A stretch of 5,092 bases of DNA from CAYLRY01 sp964386535 (GCA_964386535.1 CAYLRY010000087.1:1-5092); one strand, 5' to 3'. Positions 1-4,723 are shown, counted from the first letter of the stretch. Program-made: numbers and translations. The notes: generated from the sequence alone by a model not told the origin.

Positions 1-116
1 GTACCGGTACCCAGCTTTAACAGGTTGGAAGAATACAATCAAGATCTCCTTAAGAAGTGTGACCAGGACGCTTTAAGAGAGCATTACCGCAAGGAAGCCA
101 CCAGGAGTATCTCCTG
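1..116 (+). pseudogene. istA: istA 3' end fragment (IS21-family transposase), truncated
   Basis: Frame 1 is open from the window edge to a TGA at 114-116. It begins VPVPSFNRLEEYNQDLL and continues through KKCDQDALREHYRK. This resembles the C-terminal part of IstA, the DDE transposase of IS21-family elements, where a 'F..LN..L...C' segment is followed by an HYRKG-type motif. The catalytic domain would lie upstream of the window. After HYRK (about position 93) the expected IstA tail is missing: only six codons with no family resemblance follow before the stop, while frame 3 becomes IstB-like from the same point. I infer a deletion joining istA to istB. The partial status at base 1 is a window-edge effect; the 3' loss is real. 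It reads in the same direction as istB, as in intact IS21 elements. Confidence 0.7.
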
Positions 117-584
117 AAAATACTCCAGTCCGAACTGGAACACAGGGATAGGCAGAGGAAGGACAAATTGCTTAAGCATGCCGGTTTCTATGCTCTTAAG
201 GACTTTGCGAGCTTTCGTTTTGATGAAGTTAAGTTGCCTGCTGGAGTCTCTCCCCAGTACCTCCATGACTGTGAGTTTATCCAGACTAAAACCAACCTGG
301 TGATGTACGGTAATGTGGGCACGGGTAAAACTTTTTTATCCATTGCCTTAGGCATCGAGGCCTGTAAACAAGGCATAGAAACCAAATTCTTCCGTACAGC
401 CGCCCTGGTCAACCAGCTTTCAGAAGCTAAAAAGAGCGGCATGCTATCCACTTTTATGAAAAAGCTGGATAAAGCCGCACTAATTGTTTGCGACGAATGG
501 GGCTATATCCCCGTGGATAGAACCGGGGCGCAGCTACTATTCCCTGGGCAAAGCAACCGCATGCGGGAATCCGGCTTAACATGA
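93..584 (+). pseudogene. istB: istB remnant (IS21 helper AAA+ ATPase) with N-terminal and internal deletions
   Basis: IstB is the AAA+ ATPase that assists the IstA transposase. Family-like sequence starts near 93 (HQEYLLKIL...HAGFYALKDF) without a start codon of its own. A TTG at 168 could open a 138-aa product, well short of the usual ~250 aa. Walker A (GNVGTGKT) is at 309-332 and Walker B (LIVCDEWGYIP) is centred on Asp at 492-494. After GAQLLF (ending at 542) the normal sensor-I/TTN region and helical lid are absent. The sequence goes straight to PGQSNRMRESGLT and a stop, which matches the usual IstB C-terminus (…LLLF-GQSYRM.E…). The gene therefore appears to have an in-frame internal deletion with both ends still recognisable. 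The ATP-binding core may fold, but a complete AAA+ module is not encoded. Confidence 0.8.
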
Positions 585-654
585 AGTATTTTAGCAATTT
601 CCGTATCCTGGTATATCATGATGAGACAGGCCTATGCCGGGGAGAATTACAGGC

Positions 655-846
655 ATGCCTAAAAGTGACGCTAAAGCGGTTAAACATAGATGTAAGGATG
701 GTAAGGAACGCACATTGCTGCCGGTTTACTTTCGAGAAATCGATCCTCAGACCGGAAACAGGCACTTTATCCGGCGTGCCTGGTTTTGTTATCATTGCGG
801 TTATGGAAACGGCACAATTATATACGGTCTAAATTGCGGCTACTAA
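655..846 (+). CDS. Hypothetical 63-aa cysteine-containing small protein
   Basis: I do not recognise this protein. The ATG at 655 follows GGGGAG (639-644) by ten bases, a plausible ribosome binding site; an alternative ATG at 634 lacks one. The product is basic in its first half (MPKSDAKAVKHRCKDGKER) and has a CYHCGYG knuckle at residues 45-48. Additional Cys residues at 13 and 61 could complete a zinc site, although the usual CxxC...CxxC pattern is not met. It lies between the istB remnant and the repeat-rich stretch that looks like an IS21 end, so it could be a passenger or third ORF of that element, or a remnant of something older. An overlapping frame (581-832) is also open but has no ribosome binding site and no recognisable motif. 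Expression is unproven. Confidence 0.4.
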   Translation: MPKSDAKAVKHRCKDGKERTLLPVYFREIDPQTGNRHFIRRAWFCYHCGYGNGTIIYGLNCGY

Positions 847-1171
847 ATATGGGTCACATGCGGCCAGGCGGTGCTGCATCAACAAATTAATATCAGTGCT
901 ATTTTTGCAGAACTGTTCAAGGAGGTGTAAAACAGAAATTAACCTTTAAAATTCCCCACCGGCGCTGGGGAAAATATTTAGCATTTTCGGGGAATTCCTT
1001 CTTGCAAAAAAACAACCGTAACCTTTGAAAGCAGATTCAAGTTAGTCAATTAGTGTTTCAAGTTCGAGCGTTTTTACGTTGGCGGTGCTATAGCTAATGC
1101 AGAAACATAACTTTCGAATATTGCACTCATCATTGAACGATAGAACGTCTGAAGTAAATACTGGATTTACC
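847..1171. other. Gene-free spacer between IS21 remnant and hicBA remnant
   Basis: No coding frame with a usable start or family resemblance is visible on either strand. The left part (to about 1010) is the candidate IS21 end. The rest (1011-1171) is AT-rich and holds only a short direct repeat, TTCAAGTT, at 1036-1043 and 1057-1064, which could easily be chance. It ends at the hicB promoter. Confidence 0.5.
918..1010. repeat. Candidate IS21 right-end region: GGGGAA repeats with nested inverted repeats
   Basis: TTCCCCA at 952-958 and TGGGGAA at 966-972 form a perfect 7-bp inverted repeat around a 7-base loop. A second GGGGAATT at 989-996 can pair instead with AATTCCCC at 950-957. The GGGGAA units start at 967 and 989, 22 bp apart (about two helical turns). 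Stretches of the form 'tggggaaaat..tagcatttt.ggggaat' are typical, from memory, of the ends of Firmicutes IS21-family elements, where several transposase-binding repeats lie inside the terminus. An AAGGAGGTG ribosome-binding-like sequence (919-927) precedes it, but no ATG, GTG or TTG at a usable spacing opens a convincing frame. The exact outer end of the element cannot be placed. Confidence 0.4.
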
Positions 1172-1180
1172 TGCTATAAT
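1172..1180 (+). promoter_or_regulatory. Candidate extended -10 promoter of hicBA
   Basis: TGCTATAAT is an extended -10 element (TGn) with a perfect TATAAT at 1175-1180. It lies 35 bases upstream of the hicB ATG. No good -35 box lies at 16-18 bp spacing, which is acceptable for an extended -10 promoter. A purine-rich ribosome binding site, AGGGAGGGGG (1194-1203), lies between the promoter and the start codon. Confidence 0.5.
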
Positions 1181-1214
1181 ATTCTCATCAGTTAGGGAGG
1201 GGGTAAAATCTGGT

Positions 1215-1433
1215 ATGGCAACGAATTATACTGCCAAATACACAAGAATCAACTCCGGTTATATGGGACAACTGGTTGAATGGCCAGAGGTTATCACTTA
1301 AGGTAAAACTCTGGATGAATGTCGAGAAATGCTTAAAGATGCCCTTAAGGAGATGTTGCTGGCCTATAGGCAGCAGGGTAAAGAAATCCCGTTGGGCGGT
1401 AGCTTGCTGGAACAAATACCTATCGAGGTTTAG
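1215..1433 (+). pseudogene. hicB: hicB antitoxin, interrupted by in-frame TAA
   Basis: HicB is the antitoxin of the type II HicAB system and neutralises the HicA mRNA interferase. From the ATG at 1215 the frame reads MATNYTAKYTRINSGYMGQL then VEWPEVIT, followed by TAA (1299-1301). It continues without frame change as GKTLDECREMLKDALKEMLL to a TAG at 1431-1433. This is the partially RNase-H-like HicB fold: an N-terminal strand pair with a G-x-E-WPEV segment, then G-x-T-x-x-E and the amphipathic 'A...A' helix. The ~72 codons match the short HicB class. The stop sits where the family has a residue before G(K/D)T (often Glu, GAA/GAG), so one base change would explain it. Translation would give a 28-aa peptide unlikely to neutralise a toxin. 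A good ribosome binding site (1194-1203) precedes the start. Confidence 0.85.
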
Positions 1434-1434
1434 G

Positions 1435-1599
1435 ATGTCAGTTAAACGCCGGGATTTGGTTGAATATTTTGAAATCAACGGGTTTTCTCTATTACGTGAG
1501 GGTAAGAATCATTCCAAACCAAGCATCTCAACCCAGATATATAATTCAATAATTATTCGGCTTGATATTGTAAGATATTCGGTAGTATTATTGGTATGA
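1435..1599 (+). pseudogene. hicA: hicA toxin, 3'-truncated with unrelated tail
   Basis: HicA is a small dsRBD-fold mRNA interferase. The ATG at 1435 follows the hicB stop by one base, the tight hicB-hicA coupling expected. Residues 1-27 (MSVKRRDLVEYFEINGF then SLLREGKNHS) match the HicA N-terminal half: the K-R-x-(D/E)-L start, the NGF turn and the G-x-N-H-S motif carrying the catalytic histidine (His26). From about base 1516 the family sequence stops. The expected 'G..VPIPRH..I' strand and C-terminal helix are replaced by 27 residues without resemblance, ending at 1599. I infer a deletion or recombination that brought in the DNA upstream of vapBC. The encoded 54-aa product is probably inactive, which would let the broken hicB be tolerated. 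Confidence 0.8.
1562..1591 (+). promoter_or_regulatory. Candidate vapBC promoter (TTGATA-N18-TATTAT)
   Basis: TTGATA (1562-1567) and TATTAT (1586-1591) each match the sigma-A consensus at five of six positions, with an 18-bp spacer. Transcription would begin near 1598, about 29 bases before the vapB start. A small palindrome, ATAATT-CAAT-AATTAT (1541-1556), lies just upstream and could be part of an operator for the autoregulating antitoxin, although its AT richness makes chance likely. The promoter overlaps the truncated hicA reading frame. Confidence 0.5.
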
Positions 1600-1626
1600 T
1601 TACATATTCTCAACCGGAGGAAATGA

Positions 1627-1920
1627 ATGGGTAGAAGAGGAAAAACAGAAAAGGTATCGGTCACGCTTCCCAGGGAATTGGCAGGGGAGATTCGGTCTAT
1701 CGTATCTCAGGGAGAGGTAAGCTCCTTTTTCACCGAGGCGCTTGAGCACTATCTTGCTTACCGAAAACAGAAGGTCGCCCTGGAGAAAGGGTTTGGCGCT
1801 TGGAAAGACGAAGGCCACCCCGACCTAGCTACTCCCCAGGATTCTACTGCATATGTTCACAATATCAGAGAAGCTGATAAGAAACGCCTGGAACGGCCAG
1901 GAGGTATCGTTGCAAAGTAG
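1627..1920 (+). CDS. vapB: VapB-type ribbon-helix-helix antitoxin
   Basis: This 97-aa protein has the layout of an RHH (CopG/Arc-like) antitoxin. A basic N-terminus leads into the beta strand KVSVTLP (about residues 9-15). Helix A follows (RELAGEIRSIV), then a turn and helix B (SSFFTEALEHYLAYRKQK). The C-terminal arm with GFGAWKDEGHPDL and a later charged helix is the type that wraps the cognate toxin. The ATG at 1627 is set by GGAGG at 1616-1620, six bases upstream; an ATG at 1623 runs into a stop after three codons. It is coupled to a PIN-domain toxin that begins inside its last codons. By family behaviour it should bind its own promoter as an RHH dimer, co-repressed by VapC, and sequester the toxin. 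No sign of damage is visible. Confidence 0.85.
   Translation: MGRRGKTEKVSVTLPRELAGEIRSIVSQGEVSSFFTEALEHYLAYRKQKVALEKGFGAWKDEGHPDLATPQDSTAYVHNIREADKKRLERPGGIVAK
1899..1904 (+). promoter_or_regulatory. Internal ribosome binding site fixing the vapC TTG start
   Basis: AGGAGG lies inside the end of vapB, five bases before TTG at 1910. No ATG or GTG at a usable distance is in the vapC frame, so this site decides the start and implies translational coupling with vapB. Confidence 0.75.
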
Positions 1921-2320
1921 CCGGGTAAAGGGTATTTCTTGTCTTCTGGATACGGATATTATTATTGATTTTTTGAGGCGGCGCAACTACGCTCGTAAGC
2001 TGCTTGAAAACTGGGGTGGGGAAGGACTTCTGGCAATAAGCACCCTTACCCAGCTTGAGATATACCAGGGTATGAAAAGTGGTGAAGAAAAAGCAACTAA
2101 CGTCTTTCTTTTTGGTCTTGTCTCGGTTGCCGTTGATGTGCCTATTGCCCGGCAAGCCGGTAGGATAATCGGGGAGTTTCGCTCAAAAGGAATAACTGTC
2201 GGCGTTGGCGACGCTATCATCGCGGCGACAGCATTGCAAATTAGCGCTCCTTTATTAACCAATAACGTGGAGCATTATCCGTTTACGAATTTAAAGGTGA
2301 TACGGGGCTTGGAGACATAG
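1910..2320 (+). CDS. vapC: VapC-type PIN-domain ribonuclease toxin
   Basis: With the TTG start at 1910 this is a 136-aa protein, the normal VapC length. The PIN-domain acidic residues are in place: Asp14 in CLLDTDIIIDFL, Glu50 in LTQLEIYQG, Asp101 in GVGDAIIAATAL, and the C-terminal T-N-N-x-x-H-Y motif (Asn119, His122). These residues coordinate Mg2+/Mn2+ for RNA cleavage; the likely targets in this family are tRNAs or rRNA, but the substrate cannot be read from sequence. The frame overlaps vapB by 11 bases (1910-1920), so both are cotranscribed and translationally coupled. A longer ATG-initiated reading from 1853 would put about 19 vapB-overlapping residues before the conserved strand and has no ribosome binding site. 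The gene appears complete and functional. Confidence 0.9.
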   Translation: MQSSRVKGISCLLDTDIIIDFLRRRNYARKLLENWGGEGLLAISTLTQLEIYQGMKSGEEKATNVFLFGLVSVAVDVPIARQAGRIIGEFRSKGITVGVGDAIIAATALQISAPLLTNNVEHYPFTNLKVIRGLET

Positions 2321-2336
2321 GAACCGGGGTTTAAAG

Positions 2337-2420
2337 ATGAAACGCCAAAGGAGCGCCCGGTTAAGAATCATCCTTGGGATAGCAGCGATAGCGCTGGGAC
2401 TGTTAACGCAAGTGGTTTGA
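2337..2420 (+). CDS. Possible 27-aa single-span membrane peptide (or gene-start remnant)
   Basis: The ATG at 2337 gives a basic N-terminus (MKRQRSARLR) followed by a hydrophobic run (IILGIAAIALGLL) and ends TQVV at a TGA, 16 bases after vapC. The layout is positive-inside plus one membrane span. The ribosome binding site is weak (a GGGG at 2325-2328, eight bases before the ATG). Reading through the TGA adds AFLDKFI and another stop, so this may be the start of a larger membrane-protein gene that has been broken, with TGA in place of a sense codon such as TGG. It could also be a small peptide downstream of a TA module, or chance. I do not recognise a family. Confidence 0.3.
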   Translation: MKRQRSARLRIILGIAAIALGLLTQVV

Positions 2421-2467
2421 GCGTTTCTTGATAAGTTCATATAGATTTGAATATCACCTCAATATAG

Positions 2468-2508
2468 CTTGGGTTTCCTTAATCTTCCATTTACTATCTT
2501 AGCCCAAG
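2468..2508. repeat. Inverted repeat CTTGGG/CCCAAG between convergent operons
   Basis: CTTGGG (2468-2473) and CCCAAG (2503-2508) are complementary, separated by 29 bases, and the plus-strand arm is followed by TTTACT. It lies downstream of vapC, so it could help end transcription. The loop is long and the T-run short, so it is weak as an intrinsic terminator. Confidence 0.25.
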
Positions 2509-2517
2509 TTTACTATA

Positions 2518-2577
2518 GCTACCCCCGTAGCCGGCAATATATTGACATTCTCTCCGAGTAATTTGAGAGCGGGGGTA
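2518..2577. repeat. Compound hairpin region between convergent operons (possible terminator)
   Basis: TACCCCCG (2520-2527) pairs perfectly with CGGGGGTA (2570-2577). Inside it, CTCTC (2550-2554) pairs with GAGAG (2565-2569), immediately adjacent to the 3' outer arm. A third helix, GCTAC/GTAGC (2518-2522 with 2527-2531, CCCC loop), competes with the outer stem. The structure sits between vapC and the minus-strand mazF stop, where a bidirectional terminator is expected, but neither strand shows a convincing T-run after the stem. It could instead be a remnant end of a mobile element. Confidence 0.35.
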
Positions 2578-2603
2578 ATTATTGATAGTGGGTTAGGCAC
2601 GAC

Positions 2604-2954
2604 TTAGTTCCTATTTTTGAGTTGCAATATAGCTCGTAGATTATTTTCAATCGCCTGCATATCAGGATACGGCATAGTTCCGAGTTTCCTCGCAATCACA
2701 CCCTGCTTCACTGTCCTTATAATTCCCGTCGCTAAGGATGGGAAGATAAGTCCAGCCCCTTGCCAATCAACGATGGGATGGTCTCCCACCAATACCCGGT
2801 CAGTTCTGCTTGTAATTGCTGCAATTATAGCCTCTTGACGCCCCGAGTGGTATGTGTCTGAACTGACTATTACGGCTGGGCGCCTTCTCTCTCCCGACTC
2901 ATCCGTGAAGACAAAACTGACAAGTACTACATCACCCCGCCTATACTCGGTCAT
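2604..2954 (-). CDS. mazF: MazF/PemK-family endoribonuclease toxin
   Basis: Taking the ATG at 2954, the 116-aa product begins MTEYRRGDVVLVSFVF and continues with ESGERRRPAVIVS, the opening beta hairpin and 'RPAVIVS' strand of the CcdB/MazF fold. Arg25 and Thr48 (in AAITSR) fall at the positions used for catalysis in characterised MazF enzymes. A GLIFPSLATG...TVKQGVIARKLG segment matches the family C-terminal core. MazF proteins cut single-stranded RNA at short motifs; the motif here is unknown. AAAGGG (RNA sense) ends nine bases before this ATG, and the start lies within the upstream antitoxin gene (14-base overlap, 2941-2954), which favours it over the longer reading from 2990. It is the second gene of a two-gene minus-strand operon and appears intact. 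Confidence 0.88.
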   Translation of the reverse strand: MTEYRRGDVVLVSFVFTDESGERRRPAVIVSSDTYHSGRQEAIIAAITSRTDRVLVGDHPIVDWQGAGLIFPSLATGIIRTVKQGVIARKLGTMPYPDMQAIENNLRAILQLKNRN

Positions 2955-3222
2955 AGGCTGCATCCCTTTCGTTGTCCCATAGTTCGGCAAGCACCGGGTC
3001 AGATTTCGCTGTTAGTTTAAGAAGTCCTTCCGTAGTTCTTATCCCTTCGCTTGGTCTGGGCACCTTGTCAAGGTCCTCTTTACGAAACCGGCGGTGACGC
3101 TCTTCGCCAATACGGAATGCAGGCAACCTTCCCTCCTTAGTCAGTTTATATATGGTCCGTTTAGAAACCCGTAAATATTCTGCAGCTTCTTCTACCGTAA
3201 ACCACTCTTTCATAATCACCAT
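2941..3222 (-). CDS. HTH (excisionase/MerR-type) antitoxin paired with MazF
   Basis: This 93-aa protein starts MVIMKEWFTVEEAAEYLRVS, a helix-turn-helix of the HTH_17/excisionase type. KRTIYKLTKEGRLPAFRIG and RHRRFRKEDLDK follow, the recognition helix and wing. The C-terminal third is a different module: linker, LLKLTAKSDPVL, then AELWDNERDAAYD. This acidic, amphipathic tail resembles the toxin-binding ends of MazE/VapB-like antitoxins. It is immediately upstream of and overlaps mazF, as expected for an antitoxin. GGGAGG six bases upstream supports the ATG at 3222; ATG 3213 (MKEW...) is too far, and the longer reading from 3249 lacks a site. By analogy it should repress its own promoter and neutralise MazF. 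It differs from the classical AbrB-fold MazE and the RHH-type partner of Bacillus MazF (EndoAI). Confidence 0.82.
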   Translation of the reverse strand: MVIMKEWFTVEEAAEYLRVSKRTIYKLTKEGRLPAFRIGEERHRRFRKEDLDKVPRPSEGIRTTEGLLKLTAKSDPVLAELWDNERDAAYDRV

Positions 3223-3252
3223 GGTACGCCTCCCACTTGAAAGGAACATTAT

Positions 3253-3294
3253 CTATGTGGTATCATTCTAGCACGTATAGGCAAATAAACGCAA
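3253..3294 (-). promoter_or_regulatory. Candidate promoter and imperfect operator of the HTH-mazF operon
   Basis: On the minus strand, TGCTAGAAT is an extended -10 box (TAGAAT at 3270-3265), with TTGCGT at 3294-3289 as a weak -35, 18 bp apart. The -10 is about 40 bases upstream of the antitoxin ATG. CTATGTG (3253-3259) and CACGTATAG (3272-3280) form an imperfect inverted repeat around the -10, differing by a two-base bulge. This is a reasonable site for autorepression by the HTH antitoxin, but it is only an inference from position. Confidence 0.4.
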
Positions 3295-3337
3295 TACAAC
3301 GAATTGAATCATCTAAAATATTACCGAAGGAGGGTAC

Positions 3338-3361
3338 GTTAAATCAAATAAAATCGTACCG
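3338..3361 (+). repeat. Left terminal inverted repeat of the 1.4-kb IS
   Basis: GTTAAATCAAATAAAA followed by TCGTACCG, matching the right repeat (4718-4742) in reverse complement with one substitution in the outer 16 bases. A GGTACG (3333-3338, partly in the flank) can also pair with CGTACC (3355-3360) around the repeat. Confidence 0.8.
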
Positions 3362-3375
3362 AAAGAAGTAAAATA

Positions 3376-3481
3376 AGCCTGATGACACAATAATAACGGA
3401 TTCATATTTACGGGCATGGGCTAACGCCGAAGATCTCAACCGAAATGAAAATATAACCCATAGAAAGGCGGATATCAGGCT
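3376..3481 (+). repeat. Long-range nested inverted repeats in the IS leader
   Basis: AGCCTGAT (3376-3383) pairs perfectly with ATCAGGCT (3474-3481), enclosing ATGGG (3416-3420) and CCCAT (3457-3461). The 3' outer arm lies between the AAAGGCGG ribosome-binding-like sequence (3465-3471) and the first ATG (3484), so folding of a read-through transcript could hide the start. Many IS elements protect themselves from outside promoters this way; here it is an inference. Confidence 0.4.
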
Positions 3482-3483
3482 GA

Positions 3484-4723
3484 ATGGGAATGAGTATGAC
3501 AGCAAGAAAAGAATACTTAGGGGTACTCAGAGAGAAGTATCATCAGGCTAAGACGAAAAAGGAAAAACGCAGATTCTGGATGAATATTGCCAGAATACCG
3601 GCCAATCTCGCAAGTACGTGTTTCCAGAATGCATCAAAGGGTAGACCTGATTCCCCGGAAAAGGAAGCCCAAAGAAGCCACATATGATGGGGAAATTACC
3701 GCGGCTTTAGCCAAAGTATGGGAGATCTTTGATTATCCTTGCGGCCAAAGGCTGAAGCCGTTGCTGGATAGCCAAGTGAGTCACTTAAGAGAACTGGGTG
3801 AACTCCAGATCACAGATGAAATAGCGGCTAAACTGAGCAGCATCAGTCCAGCCACTATTGACCGTAAATTAAGGAAGCAGCGAGAGATCTTTCACCTTCA
3901 AAAAGCCAGAGGAGTTCCCAAGCCCGGCTCCATACTCAAGTCTAAAATACCCATCCGTCTGACGCAGTGGGATACTACCCAGGTAGGCAATGTAGAAATG
4001 GACACGGTAGCCCACTGTGGATCTTCCGCCTCAGGAGAGTTTGTGTATAGCCTCAGCACCACTGAGATAGCTACAGGCTGGTGGGAAGGCGAAGCCATTA
4101 TGGGGAAGTCCCAGGAAGCCACTTTTGGGGCTCTCAAGGGTATCAGAGCCAGAACCCCCTTCTCCTGGCTGGGTATTGATACGGATAATGGGACAGAGTT
4201 TATGAGCGAGATCCTGTATAAATATTGTCAGAGGGAGAAACTGGAATTCACCCGGTCTCGTCCCAGCCGCAAGAATGACAATGCCTACATTGAGCAGAAA
4301 AATTGGACTCATGTGAGAAAGGTGCTGGGCTACTTCAGATATGATACTGTCCCCGAACTCAAGATGATCAACGATCTATACCGAAATGAACTGAGATTAT
4401 ACAAGAACTTCTTCCAGCCAGTCATGAAACTGGTCAGCAAAGAGAGAATTGGGGGAAAAGTCAAAAGGAAATATGATACCCCTCAGACCCCCTATCAACG
4501 ACTTTTGAAATCAGGACGCCTTTCTGAAGAAAACCAGGCTAAATTAAGGTCCATTTATCACAGTCTGAATCCAGCCCAACTAAAAAGGGTAATTGAGGCC
4601 AGGTTAGATACACTCTGGCGAACCTATGAGCAGAAAACCAGAAGCGGACAGGTCGATCCACTGCGCAAACAATCCCCTTCTTCGGTAACATTTAATTTGA
4701 TTCAACGAATACCCATTCGGTAA
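3484..4723 (+). pseudogene. rve-type DDE transposase, N-terminal part frameshifted twice
   Basis: The catalytic part is intact in frame 2 up to the TAA at 4721-4723. It contains a linker (KVWEIFDYPCGQRLKPLL), then the RNase H-like core with the first Asp in VEMDTVAHCG, the second in GIDTDNGTEF, and the Glu in NAYIEQKNW. A family-typical C-terminus follows (YRNELRLYKNFFQPVMKL, then PYQRLL). The N-terminal DNA-binding part is spread over three frames: MSMTARKEYLGVLREKY to KEKR in frame 1 (from ATG 3484/3490), QILDEYCQNTGQSRKYV in frame 3 (3570-3620), and RMHQRVDLIPRKRK from about 3626 in frame 2. Read together these give one continuous family-like protein of about 410 aa. Two successive -1 shifts are needed, near GGAAAAAC (3561-3568) and near GTTTCC (3620-3625). 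Inactivation by indels is the simplest reading; the first site is A-rich and could in principle be slippery. The TTG at 3587 only marks the open frame, not a true start. Confidence 0.75.

Noticed and set aside
84..451. Minus-strand open frames (84-266, 188-451)
   Set aside because: They lie antisense to clear IstB sequence with Walker motifs and have no ribosome binding site or family resemblance.
581..832. Plus-strand 83-codon frame overlapping the 63-aa ORF
   Set aside because: Its start overlaps the istB end without a ribosome binding site and the protein shows no motif; the 655-846 frame has the better site and a Cys knuckle.
1036..1064. Two copies of TTCAAGTT 21 bp apart, considered as operator or CRISPR-like repeat
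   Set aside because: Only two 8-bp copies, not associated with a gene; chance is likely.
1021..1080. tRNA-like GTTCGAG near 1062
   Set aside because: No paired T-arm, anticodon arm or acceptor stem could be formed around it.
1600..2262. Minus-strand frames across vapBC
   Set aside because: Opposite strand of well-supported RHH and PIN-domain genes; no motifs.
2460..2634. Direct repeat CAATATAGCT at 2460-2469 and 2625-2634
   Set aside because: A 10-bp match, one copy inside the mazF coding end; no element boundaries or target-duplication context.
3898..4312. Minus-strand frames inside the transposase gene
   Set aside because: Antisense to the conserved DDE core; shadow frames.
3587..4723. 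Treating the transposase as an intact CDS starting at TTG 3587
   Set aside because: The first codons from 3587 are an out-of-frame reading of the family-like QILDEYCQNTGQSRKYV segment and there is no ribosome binding site; homology in this frame begins only near 3626.
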